A stretch of DNA of 64,000 nt from the NCBI GenBank assembly GCA_949752745.1, contig OX457025.1, forward strand, positions 100,365,587-100,429,586, written 5' to 3'. Of this stretch, positions 32,640-41,002 are shown in pieces. Positions within the stretch are counted from its first letter, which is position 1. The number at the start of each line of letters is the position of its first letter. A program made the position numbers and the translations under genes. The notes under the pieces are model-generated. The model did no database searches. It was not told the origin of the DNA and worked only from the letters and a program-made list of their open reading frames with translations. This stretch comes from Protula sp. h YS-2021 (taxonomy: Eukaryota > Annelida > Polychaeta > Sabellida > Serpulidae).

Positions 32640-33404
32640 ATGGAGTCAACAAGTTTTTACATTACTTTACCCAGCAATGCTAGTATGAACTATTATCCCA
32701 ACAACAAGACTTCGAATTATCAAATTCGTATGCCTCGAACCATCTATCTGAACGGAAAATATGAAGTGGCATTAGCTGAAATTCAATATCCACATACATG
32801 GACAACCATGAGACATGGAATGGACTATTCTATTCAGTATCGACAACAACCACTGAATGATATTGTTCTTGACACAATCAATATTCCTTATGGTTACTAC
32901 AGATCCATACAAGAGATATGTCAGGCAGTCAATAAAGAAGCAACTAATTCTATGAAAGATGACCTTAAAGAAGCTATTCAGATAAAGTATGATAAAATTA
33001 GACGACGTGTTTTACTATTTCTAAATTATGGTTTTGAAGTGTCATTCTCAACTGGATTAGCTGAGATTTTAGGATTTATCCCAGATCAATGGTATACTGA
33101 AACGTGTACAGCTGAACATAAAGCTGATGTGAAACAGGGATTTTATACACTTTATGTGTACTGTAGTATTTGTGAGCCACAAGTTGTTGGTGATTATTAT
33201 GTTCCTTTGCTACGTTCTGTTGGAATACAAGGACATGATGGAGACATTATCATGAAAACTTATGGAGAACCGCATTATGTTCCTGTAAACACATCCAAAT
33301 TTGACGTGATAGAAATGAATATCAAGGACGACACAGGCCATAATGTTCCATTTCAAACTGGAAAGGTGATCTGTAAACTCCATTTTCGACCAAAAGCATT
33401 ATGA
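32640..33404 (+). CDS. PX: Penton-like minor capsid protein (single jelly-roll)
   Basis: A 254-residue protein matching the Polinton penton/minor capsid pattern. It opens with STSFYITLPSNASMNYYPNNKTSNY, then IYLNGKYEVALAEIQYPHTW, a signature of this family in animal Polintons. Later strands include YGYYRSIQEICQAVN and IIMKTYGEPHYVPV. In the virion model it forms the five-fold vertices beside the double jelly-roll capsomers. The length is typical and the frame is open. A weak TATA-like GTATATAC lies about 45 bp upstream. Its stop overlaps the next gene's start (ATGA). Confidence 0.9.
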   Translation: MESTSFYITLPSNASMNYYPNNKTSNYQIRMPRTIYLNGKYEVALAEIQYPHTWTTMRHGMDYSIQYRQQPLNDIVLDTINIPYGYYRSIQEICQAVNKEATNSMKDDLKEAIQIKYDKIRRRVLLFLNYGFEVSFSTGLAEILGFIPDQWYTETCTAEHKADVKQGFYTLYVYCSICEPQVVGDYYVPLLRSVGIQGHDGDIIMKTYGEPHYVPVNTSKFDVIEMNIKDDTGHNVPFQTGKVICKLHFRPKAL

Positions 33405-33757
33405 AAGCATACACACACAATCCATCTATATATCGCAACCATTTTCTTCGTCAAGTGGGTGGAGAATTACCAGGATTTAAAGGAGTGCGAATACAATATG
33501 GAGATGGTATTGGTTCAATACTGGGATCATTGGCTCGAAAAGCTATTCCACTGCTTAAGGCAGGGGCTAAAATCGTTGCACCACATCTTAAAAAGGCTGC
33601 AAAAGATGTCGCGAAAGATGTTACAGGTCGAGTAGCACAACGTATGTTTGGTGATGAGTTAGGAGGACAAAAGAGAGCGAAACCAGCAAAACCTGTCAGA
33701 AGGCGAAAGGCAGCTAAACGGATAACATCAACAAAATATAAGAAAGATATTTTTTAA
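33401..33757 (+). CDS. Basic core-like virion protein
   Basis: A 118-residue protein. A Gly-rich amphipathic stretch (GSILGSLARKAIPLLKAGAK) is followed by an Ala/Lys helix and a very basic tail (PAKPVRRRKAAKRI). The form resembles small core or minor capsid proteins seen between penton and major capsid genes in Polintons, and in a general way adenovirus core and pVI-like proteins. DNA condensation or membrane activity is inferred. It lies two bases before the major capsid ATG. Confidence 0.72.
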   Translation: MKAYTHNPSIYRNHFLRQVGGELPGFKGVRIQYGDGIGSILGSLARKAIPLLKAGAKIVAPHLKKAAKDVAKDVTGRVAQRMFGDELGGQKRAKPAKPVRRRKAAKRITSTKYKKDIF

Positions 33758-33759
33758 TC

Positions 33760-35133
33760 ATGTCTTTAATTCATAATCATTCTTGTGAATGTAGTCTTTC
33801 TCCATTAGAATGGTTTCACATACCACCAACGCAAACTGCTGTAGAAAAAAGTTATAATGTAGACTATCAACCAATGACTACCATTAGAGAGGGTGCTCCA
33901 ATAGAATTCTACATTCCTGCGAGTACCGAAGAATATCTAGATTTAAAGAACAGTAAACTCCATATTATATGTCGCATTGTCAAGGCTGATGGTACACCGT
34001 GTGGTGTAGATGATAACGTGTCATGTATCAATGATTTGTTTAATGGGTTATGGTCCAATATTGAATTATTTCTAAATGATCGTTTGATATCACATAGTAA
34101 CAATACCCATGGTTATACCAGCATCATATCTCATCTCATTCATGACTCGGAAGAAAGTCTCCATTCTGAGCGCTCTATGCGTCTCATCTATAAAGATACT
34201 GCCGGATCAATGAATACTTATGAGGTGAAAAGACCTAATCATGAAAGATATGTATCAGGTTTTCATGTAAATATTGAAGGTGGTGATATAGCTGAAACAG
34301 GAAATAATGGTTTACATAATCGCTATTTGTATACACGTCTAAGCCGTGAGTTTATGCTTACAGGTGGTTTAAGGGTAGATTTGTTTGAGCAGGATCGTTA
34401 TCTTCCCAATGGTGTTAGTATGAAATTACGTTTACATAGACAAAAAGATGGATATGTATTAATGGCTGCAAATAATGGTTTTAAAGTAGAAGTGAGAGAA
34501 GCGTTTTTAACCATTCGCAAAGTGAGGGTTAGTCCAGGTATTCAGTTGGGACATGCAGATGCATTGATGAAAAGTCCTGCTAAGTTTATTGTTAATAGAA
34601 AAGAATGTAAAGTTTTAGCTATTCCAACTGGATTTCAATCTTTTGTGAAAGATAGCATCTTTTTAGGCCAATTACCAAAACGTATTGTCATTGGAATGGT
34701 TCATAATGAATCCTTTGCTGGAACAGTATTGAGAAATCCATACAATTTTGAACATTTTAATCTTAACTTTATGCAGCTTTACTCTGATGGTGAACCAGTC
34801 CTATCCAAACCTCTCAAGCTTAATATAAATGAAGGCAAATATCTTGATGCTTTTGAAACTCTTTACAAATCTTTTGATAGATTGGATGGCGAGAAAAGTT
34901 CCATTATAAAACGGGAAGATTGGCCTAGAGGTTATTCGTTGTTTTCTTTTGACTTAACACCTGATTATGATGGTGCTGATCATTATGCCCTCATCAAACA
35001 TGGGAATTTGAGACTAGAAATGAATTTTGCTGGTGCCTTGCAAAATACAGTCAATGTTATAGTGTATGCTGAATTTGATAACATTGTTGAAATAAGTGCA
35101 AATCGTAGCATTCAATTCGACTACCAGTCATGA
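33760..35133 (+). CDS. PY: Major capsid protein (double jelly-roll, hexon-like)
   Basis: A 457-residue protein with the Polinton major capsid pattern. The N-terminal region contains EKSYNVDYQPMTTIREGAPIEFYIPAS. The first jelly-roll includes VSCINDLFNGLWSNIELFLND and the conserved block HGYTSIISHLIHDSEES. The second half includes TGGLRVDLFEQDRYLPNGV and MKLRLHRQKDGY. The C-terminus has DYDGADHYALIKHGNLRLEM. Double jelly-roll proteins assemble as trimers into an icosahedral shell, as in adenoviruses and virophages. No stops or frameshifts are seen. The length is in the usual range. Its stop overlaps the protease start (ATGA). Confidence 0.94.
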   Translation: MSLIHNHSCECSLSPLEWFHIPPTQTAVEKSYNVDYQPMTTIREGAPIEFYIPASTEEYLDLKNSKLHIICRIVKADGTPCGVDDNVSCINDLFNGLWSNIELFLNDRLISHSNNTHGYTSIISHLIHDSEESLHSERSMRLIYKDTAGSMNTYEVKRPNHERYVSGFHVNIEGGDIAETGNNGLHNRYLYTRLSREFMLTGGLRVDLFEQDRYLPNGVSMKLRLHRQKDGYVLMAANNGFKVEVREAFLTIRKVRVSPGIQLGHADALMKSPAKFIVNRKECKVLAIPTGFQSFVKDSIFLGQLPKRIVIGMVHNESFAGTVLRNPYNFEHFNLNFMQLYSDGEPVLSKPLKLNINEGKYLDAFETLYKSFDRLDGEKSSIIKREDWPRGYSLFSFDLTPDYDGADHYALIKHGNLRLEMNFAGALQNTVNVIVYAEFDNIVEISANRSIQFDYQS

Positions 35134-35567
35134 ACACGAAGCAGATAGAAGCCATCCTATCCCATGATGCCACGACAAAAGACTTGTTTCAAGGTGTGTT
35201 TGCCATGGACCAGTTACCATCTTTACAACGCGGTGCCTATGTCATCAACACAGACGATCATGATGAGCCAGGAGAGCATTGGGTGGCAGTATATTATGAC
35301 GAAGACCCTGCAGAATATTTTGACTCTTATGGACTTTTACCTATAGACAGTCGTTTGAATAAGTTTTTAAAGTTTAATTTCATTTATAATTCAGTTCCAT
35401 TACAAACACCAATATCCTCTACATGTGGATTTTATTGTATATATTATATAATTCAAAGAGCTCGAGGACATAGTCCTTTTGAAATCATTGATGTATTAAG
35501 AAGAAGTGATGGTGATTTTGTTGTAAAGGATTTTGTATATAGACAGTATAAACCATTATTTTATTGA
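35130..35567 (+). CDS. PRO: Adenain-like maturation cysteine protease (Ulp1 fold)
   Basis: A 145-residue protein. The catalytic set is visible: H50 (GEHWVAVYY), D65 (EYFDSYG), Q92 (VPLQTPISSTCG) as the oxyanion residue, and C99 (STCGFYCIYY). The compact size fits the adenovirus-type protease used by Polintons to process capsid proteins. It is the last gene of the rightward late unit, starting in the ATGA overlap with the major capsid gene. A poly(A) signal follows. Confidence 0.94.
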   Translation: MNTKQIEAILSHDATTKDLFQGVFAMDQLPSLQRGAYVINTDDHDEPGEHWVAVYYDEDPAEYFDSYGLLPIDSRLNKFLKFNFIYNSVPLQTPISSTCGFYCIYYIIQRARGHSPFEIIDVLRRSDGDFVVKDFVYRQYKPLFY

Positions 35568-35717
35568 TGTTGTATTAGTTAAGTTGTATTAGTTAAGTTG
35601 TTGGTAATTGTGAATTGTATTATGAATATTGTAAATAAACAAGACAGTTTTATACAACATTCTTTTTCATTGTGTTATACATTATTTACATTTTAACAAT
35701 TATTTCACATTAAGCTT
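35568..35717. other. Intergenic gap between convergent units
   Basis: 150 bp of AT-rich DNA with a short direct repeat (TATTAGTTAAGTTG) and the rightward poly(A) signal. No gene. Confidence 0.7.
35634..35639 (+). terminator. Poly(A) signal AATAAA for the rightward late unit
   Basis: It lies about 67 bp after the protease stop in the convergent intergenic gap. Confidence 0.6.
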
Positions 35718-35722
35718 TTATT
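35717..35722 (-). terminator. Poly(A) signal overlapping the stop of the last leftward gene
   Basis: On the minus strand AATAAA contains the TAA stop of the ORF ending at 35718, so signal and stop share bases. Confidence 0.5.
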
Positions 35723-36116
35723 TTACAAATACATTCAATACATCGATAAACACATGCCATTCATACCAATCTAAATTAATATATGTATTATAGACATTAC
35801 ATCCACGTTTGTAAATGCTATGAAAACTAGCATAACACTGTCCATTACCAAACTTTATTATTTTAACATCTTTGTGTTCAGACAGTTTCAGTTCATATCC
35901 ATGATCATTCATGTCAATGTCCATCACCATAACACACATGGGATGCGTCAGTTCAATGGACTTGGTGCCTCGCATGAGTTGCACTCCTTCCTCTTTGAAT
36001 TCAAGCGTCAGGTTCTTTCCAATCCAATGCTTGTAACAGAGCGTGCCATTCCACTGTGTTGAGGGTGATGTAGTCGTAGCATTTTGTAAGCTCGTCATAT
36101 TGGCGAAATCGTACAA
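35718..36116 (-). CDS. Duplicated PC4-like protein 4
   Basis: 132 residues from the first Met, or 126 from Met7 (36098). Two related halves are visible: about 32-66 (GKNLTLEFKEEGVQLMRG) and about 74-130, which ends in the PC4-like strand-helix pattern YINLDWYEWHVFIDVL. The N-terminal part overlaps the upstream gene by up to 116 bases in another frame, so initiation by leaky scanning, reinitiation or splicing must be involved. Alternatively the true start is downstream. Single-stranded nucleic-acid binding is inferred from the fold pattern only. See 28329 for the related rightward protein. Confidence 0.6.
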   Translation of the reverse strand: MYDFANMTSLQNATTTSPSTQWNGTLCYKHWIGKNLTLEFKEEGVQLMRGTKSIELTHPMCVMVMDIDMNDHGYELKLSEHKDVKIIKFGNGQCYASFHSIYKRGCNVYNTYINLDWYEWHVFIDVLNVFVK

Positions 36117-36351
36117 ACACGTCTAAATAGTTCTCAGTCACACGCACTTCTAAATCCTCTGAGAGTTTCAGGAGAAAGCCAGGTATCCTCAGCTTCTCTA
36201 GATGGTCTTTCAACACAGATTGTTCGTCAGTTGATAGAATGATATACTTTCCAAAATGTTTTAGCACGATGTCATCATATACGTTTCTCAGATATGAGAA
36301 TCCATGCGTAATGGGTTCATATTCCGATAAAAAGTCTTCCATCTCGTTCAA
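36001..36351 (-). CDS. Duplicated PC4-like protein 3
   Basis: 116 residues. The N-half (LKHFGKYIILSTDEQSVLKDHL) and C-half (CYDYITLNTVEWHALLQAL) each end in beta-strand, turn, helix like the PC4 core. The C-half is preceded by three strand-like segments (FLLKLSE, LEVRVTE, LDVFVRF). It lies 46 bp after PC4-like protein 2 and overlaps protein 4. The lack of a basic tail separates it from cellular PC4. Assignment is by pattern. Confidence 0.62.
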   Translation of the reverse strand: MNEMEDFLSEYEPITHGFSYLRNVYDDIVLKHFGKYIILSTDEQSVLKDHLEKLRIPGFLLKLSEDLEVRVTENYLDVFVRFRQYDELTKCYDYITLNTVEWHALLQALDWKEPDA

Positions 36352-36397
36352 CAGTCAGATGAACTATGAGCTGTCTCCTTGTCTGCAAAGACGTTTT

Positions 36398-36769
36398 TTA
36401 TGCTCGCAAGATGGTGAAGAGTGGATGTTGTATCACTTCTAGGAATCGTAAGACTGCGCGCCAGTTCTTCATATCAAAGATAATCAAATCTGTATATGGT
36501 GTATCTGGCACAACTCCCTTATAATCCTCTGGATAATCCTGTAAAAGATTTCTACAGATTTCTACACGTATGTTAGAATCATATTCAGCCACCGTCACTT
36601 CCACTTTATTTTCAAGTCTACGTTTAAACCCAGGTTCAAGTGGTATGTTTTTAAAGTCTTTCCACACTTCAGGTTTAAACCGATGATAACTTCTCTGAGA
36701 ATCTGGTATCACTTCATTCCTATCATTTACAGTAAGGTAAGCACCACCGTTCAGCATGAGTGCATTCAT
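36398..36769 (-). CDS. Duplicated PC4-like protein 2
   Basis: 123 residues. The C-half (VEVTVAEYDSNIRVEICRNLL, then DLIIFDMKNWRAVLRFLEVI) has the strand-rich segment plus terminal helix with the conserved Trp position of PC4. The N-half (AYLTVNDRNEV ... YHRFKPEVWKDFKNI) is a more eroded version of the same pattern. It starts 12 bp after the stop of the canonical PC4-like gene. It is probably an SSB/transcription-cofactor relative; function is not shown. Confidence 0.62.
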   Translation of the reverse strand: MNALMLNGGAYLTVNDRNEVIPDSQRSYHRFKPEVWKDFKNIPLEPGFKRRLENKVEVTVAEYDSNIRVEICRNLLQDYPEDYKGVVPDTPYTDLIIFDMKNWRAVLRFLEVIQHPLFTILRA

Positions 36770-36781
36770 GTTTTTACCTTG

Positions 36782-37138
36782 TTATGAGCTGTCTTCTTGT
36801 CTGCGAAGCCTTTTATCCACTTCTTTCACTTGCTTCTTCAGCATTTTCCATTCAGGTATTGTCAGCAAAATTCCCTTTTTCGTTGGACGGTTTTTTCCAG
36901 TCCCCTCATCTCTCAGGTACTTGCGAATGTTTACCACTCCTTCATTGCTTTGTTTCATAACCTTGTTATACTTTCCATTTCCTAGAGAAAGCATTCCATC
37001 CCACGACTGTGGTGTTGGTGCTGTCTCCACTTTCAATTTCTTGATGGTAGTGGTAGGATTTTTCATTTTTAAGTCTTTAACTGCATCTGCAAGAGTATCC
37101 ATATCAGTTGTAGATCTCTTACGACTTTCACGTTCCAT
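36782..37138 (-). CDS. PC4/p15-like transcription coactivator
   Basis: 118 residues. Residues about 49-112 closely follow the C-terminal core of PC4 (SUB1): MLSLGNGKYNKVMKQ, then GVVNIRKYLRD, then RPTKKGILLTIPEWKMLKKQV. In PC4, the KxGI-L-xxxxW segment forms the last strand and the dimer helix. The N-terminus is charged and probably disordered, as the regulatory tail of PC4 is. PC4 binds single-stranded DNA and aids RNA polymerase II transcription. A role in the element's transcription or replication is likely but inferred. It is the first gene of the four-gene leftward unit, with a TATA box at 37193-37200. Confidence 0.82.
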   Translation of the reverse strand: MERESRKRSTTDMDTLADAVKDLKMKNPTTTIKKLKVETAPTPQSWDGMLSLGNGKYNKVMKQSNEGVVNIRKYLRDEGTGKNRPTKKGILLTIPEWKMLKKQVKEVDKRLRRQEDSS

Positions 37139-37192
37139 GTTAACACTTCAATGTTCACACCTCAAATAACTCTTCCGTTGGAGGACCTCCCC

Positions 37193-37200
37193 CTTTTATA
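37193..37200 (-). promoter_or_regulatory. TATA box of the leftward PC4-like unit
   Basis: TATAAAAG on the minus strand lies 55 bp upstream of the ATG at 37138. It contains the TAA stop codon of the polymerase gene (37198-37196), so promoter and stop codon share bases. Confidence 0.65.
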
Positions 37201-37768
37201 CCACAGCCTTGTAATGTCCATGCGCTAAAGTGGAATAGGCATCATTCAGCACATATCGCTTGTCGTCATATGGGGAGAGGGCTATCTTCCTAATCTTCTC
37301 CGAGAAAAGCTGGTGACTATGACTTCGAATAATGTGTCCTGTAGCCATCGTTTGAGTTTGGTTGAACAAACTGTCTCTATACTGCACATGTTTAATACGT
37401 CTTTGACAAGCTCGAGTGATGCCTTTAGCTGTATGTTTTTCTTTCCCACCGCACAATAAACTGTACATTTTCGGTCTGAGTCCAACAAACTCTTCAATAG
37501 GGACGCCTGCCGTCTCATCCTTCATTTTCCCAAGCACTTTTTTGTTCACGTTGGAATGTAGGAAGTGATCTGGCGGATAGTCACTTGTGTCGAACAGGTC
37601 AGCATCTTGCTGCATATCCTTGTAGATATCTTCCGTTTCTATGTTGTAACATAGACTGTCGGTGTCGCTGAACAACAACTTGGCATTGGGATACTTGACC
37701 ATGATGTAGTTGTAATGAAAGTTGAACATAAGCACTTTGCTGAGGTCGAGAATGAATGGTAACACCAA
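37196..37768 (-). pseudogene. POLB: DNA polymerase B, C-terminal part (frame 2)
   Basis: This holds the last about 190 residues of the polymerase, in a frame shifted by one from the part upstream. Motif C is present (LLFSDTDSLCY). It is followed by a conserved LRPKMYSLLCGG block and a C-terminus ending LAHGHYKAVV, with lengths and order normal for animal Polintons. It lacks its own plausible ATG: the frame opens at a TTG. The upstream frame loses homology at a 4-bp tandem duplication (AATGAATG on the plus strand, 37751-37758). The shift separates motif C from motifs A and B, so the polymerase cannot be made from this copy without an unusual frameshift. Confidence 0.88.
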
Positions 37769-39401
37769 CTTGAATGGGTTTATCCAGAAGCAAATCCACT
37801 TTGCGTAAATGTACTGCGGTCAAATCTTCGTTGAAAATTTTGAATTTGTGGAAAGAAGGTTTGGCTACAAGTTTCTTGAACCGCTTTTCCTTGTGAACAA
37901 GTTCAACATTGATTCGCTTTCTCACATTTTCCATGGTTTTGCCAAACACCGAGTTGTTCATCAGTTTGAAGAAGTCTTTCTCAAATGGGTTCTTGGCCAA
38001 TTTTCTCTTTTCCGTGTTCAAGGTAATGTATTTTGCCAACCATTTGCTCTGTTCAAACATGATGGCGCGATGAACTTTAGTGACTTTCAACCCCAGTGAG
38101 ACGTACTGTTGTAAATTCCTGTAATGAAGTACATATTTCTTCTTGTCAGACAAGTTAGGAATGAGCTTTTCACTGGATTTCTCTTTCATGTTTAGATCTT
38201 TCCGCAGCTTCTGACTGTACTCTGACAATTCTTCAACTTTGACACATTTCCGTTCTGGAGCCACTGGGTAGTGATTATGATGATCATGGATTGAATTTGG
38301 ATATTCTAAATCCACTTCCAAAATGAATCCAATGTCGTCATCTTCATCCACATCCATGAAGTCGAGGGATTCTGGCTCGCTCACCCACATAAATCCTCTT
38401 TGTGGCATGCTTTGTGACATGGCCCAACCATACAAGTTGTTTGCGTCGAGGTACATCAAATAGTTGTTTGGTATCTCAGAATTGTAATCTGCTACGTAGG
38501 GATTATTCGCTTTCGCATACTTGTGCGTGATTACGGATATTCCTCCACGTATGCCTTGCTCAACCATTTGGTACATGTCGATGTCATTGATCAATTCCAA
38601 CTTCACCTTTGTCGCTTTCAACATTGCATCCCACGACAGTCCTGGTGCTGTATAGTAGTGAGCAGGATCCAATTCATACGTGTTGAGGCATACTTGACGA
38701 AAATTTTCAAACACGTCAGCTAGTAATAACACATCTGATTTCAGGTACAGGTCGTGGTATTCACCAAATGTGGTACAGTTGAATGTATCCCACACCTTCT
38801 GCGCATGGGCATAATCCTCATCGCTAATGTCCTCTTCGCTAAGCTGACTATGAAACTTGTCCTTTGATGGTAGCTGTGTTTCAGCAAACTTGGATGGTTC
38901 GTCCACGTAATCGTAGGGGTACACGCCCTTTCTCAGCAGCAAATCTTGTTGATCACTATCGTGAATGTGAGAGGTCATGTTGTAGAAGTTATCTTTCCCT
39001 TCTGCTGCAAGGTTGGATACCAACTTCTGTAGAGAGGTACTCATGAACTGAAAGCTGTCTGTAAATTTCAGATTGCTCATGGTGAATGCAATATATTTCT
39101 CAATGGTGTTGGGAATGACTGTAATCGTTTCATCTTTGAATTTCCCAATTTCCTCCATGATAAGGTGACTGTCATAGCCTCGCAAATTGTGGAAAAACAC
39201 AGGAATGATAAAAGAATCTTTATCCCCTTGCTGATCCTTTCTAAGTCGGAATTGTAAGTTGCATTCATTGTGCGCTGCTCCGCGATATTTGCCATTGATA
39301 TGGTCATGATCTCTCACACGATCTGCTCCTAGAGGTTCATGACAAATGTAGCAATCAACAGCGTTCTTAAAATTCTCTTTGTCTTCGCGAGTCATCACCA
39401 T
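37599..39401 (-). pseudogene. POLB: DNA polymerase B, central part (exonuclease II-III, motifs A and B)
   Basis: This part follows an in-frame TAG at 39416-39414 and stays open for 600 codons. Only the first about 547 are polymerase-like; the rest is out-of-frame readthrough after the 4-bp duplication. In order it has: an endonuclease VII-like Cys/His insert (C17, C20, DHDH 31-34, H44, C47), Exo II (HNLRGYD, D77), Exo III (YLKSD, D223), motif A (MYLDANNLYG, D319) and motif B (KLMNNSVFGK, about 479-488). This is the protein-primed family B polymerase of Polintons, which also proofreads. All catalytic residues seen are intact, so decay is limited to the two lesions. Confidence 0.92.
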
Positions 39402-39413
39402 TTCCTTTGGTCG

Positions 39414-40919
39414 CTATAAACCACGTACAATACTATCACGTTCATTCAACATATGGTCTAAAAAGACCTTTACAGCATTGTCTCCTCGATACACGACTGG
39501 TGCACGTGTGTTGTACTGACTCACAACTACATAGGCAAAGCTGTTTGGACGATGATGTTGATACTTGTCTCCTTCTTCATGCTTTTGCGTGAAACATTCA
39601 AAGTCTGCATAAATCACAAACGGTGCTCGCTGTTGTTTGGCTACATTCTTAAACTTAACGAATGGTTCCTTGGGAAATGATAAACGTTGCGCGCCATGCT
39701 TGCCACACACTTCACGATGCTCATCTAAAAGCTCTTGTCGCATAAACCCGTGAAGACAGTTAAAACAATAAAAAGCTGCACCATTATGCTTTGATCGATA
39801 AGACATAAGTCTGCTGAAATTCTTGATGAGGCAGTAATGCCTTTTCTTGTCATTGCTAATCAAAAGCAAGTTGATTTCTCTCGCACTGGTGTTTCGACTG
39901 AGTTGTATGGGAACAACGACATCATGTTCATATCCAAACACGTTAATGGACACATCATTCTCCTTTTCAAACTTTGGAATGTCTGTAATCGGTGTTGGAA
40001 ATGTCATGCCTTCCACCTTCAATTCGTTCTCAAATAGCTTGTATTGATGCACACGCTGTGGGTCATTGCTTGTTGAAGGGTGAAGGTGAGCCAGTACAGA
40101 CCATAAGAAACATTTGTTGTCTTTATTCTGAATGTTTAACACACCTAATGTATTCTTCACTTTCTTCGGCAGTGGGATAAAACTGCTTGCTTCCAGAGGC
40201 GCTGACGTAGCTGTATGCACTTCAATGAATAATATGTTATCCAACACCCAGCCAGAACCTTGTCGCTCATGTTCATCAAACCTGGTGAACAATTCTTTAT
40301 AGGCTTCTGGTAAGTCCTTCTCAATATCTGTTGGATTGTATGCTGCATATGTCGGACTACTGATGAAGGCATTATCCACCTGTTCTACCATCACGCCTTC
40401 AGCATTTGGTGTCATTTTCTTGAAGCGTGCATGTACCACAATGTACCATTTCATGCCACGGTTTAATGTTTCTAGCAAATGTCTCTTGATTCTGTTCTCT
40501 TGTTGTCGCATTTCAAGTAGCAAATCCGATCCATCTTCAGGCTCAAACCGTCTTTCCTGTGCGTTTTCACCAAGACTCACTCTTCTGCCTCTGCCTACTT
40601 GTCCTGTCTCTTTCTTTCTTTGTTCTTCATGAGACACATTTTCGATCTCAGCTGGTATGCATGCATGTGCCTCATAAGTATCCATAGATGGAAATATTTT
40701 AATGCATTCACAGCAGAGGAACGGATCAGGTCTGATAACACCATCTTGTACCGTCTTTCGTCTCTTGGCTTCAATCATCTCAACAAGCTCTTCATTAGCA
40801 CGTTTCATCTTAGCTTGTTTGCATGTATGTGCTACGAACAATTCCAGAGATGGAAATGTCACATTACAATCATGACAGACGACTGATGTGTCTGAATTAG
40901 ATGCCATTGTTGTTGTCAC
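39414..40919 (-). pseudogene. POLB: DNA polymerase B, N-terminal part ending at an in-frame TAG
   Basis: 501 codons from ATG 40919 to TAG 39416-39414; the next part lies in the same frame. The N-terminus has two C2HC-type zinc fingers (C15/C18/H31/C33 and C69/C72/H85/C87). A region typical of animal Polinton polymerases follows (GSGWVLDNILFIEVHTATSAPLE cut at about 235-255, then a KCFLWSVLAHLHP block). Next is a further finger-like segment (YCFNCLHGF ... HREVC) and Exo I (FVIYADFECF, D439 and E441). A TATA box lies 47 bp upstream. If made, the fragment would hold only the accessory domains and Exo I. Stop readthrough cannot be excluded. Confidence 0.9.
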
Positions 40920-40965
40920 GTCAATTGCTTAAACTGATATGATGAAATGTAGGTCTCACTCATCC

Positions 40966-40973
40966 TATTTATA
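40966..40973 (-). promoter_or_regulatory. TATA box of the polymerase gene
   Basis: TATAAATA on the minus strand lies 47 bp upstream of the polymerase ATG at 40919, just inside the right terminal repeat. Confidence 0.65.
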
Positions 40974-41002
40974 CCGCCTAGGCATGTATTGCAGAGACAT
41001 CT

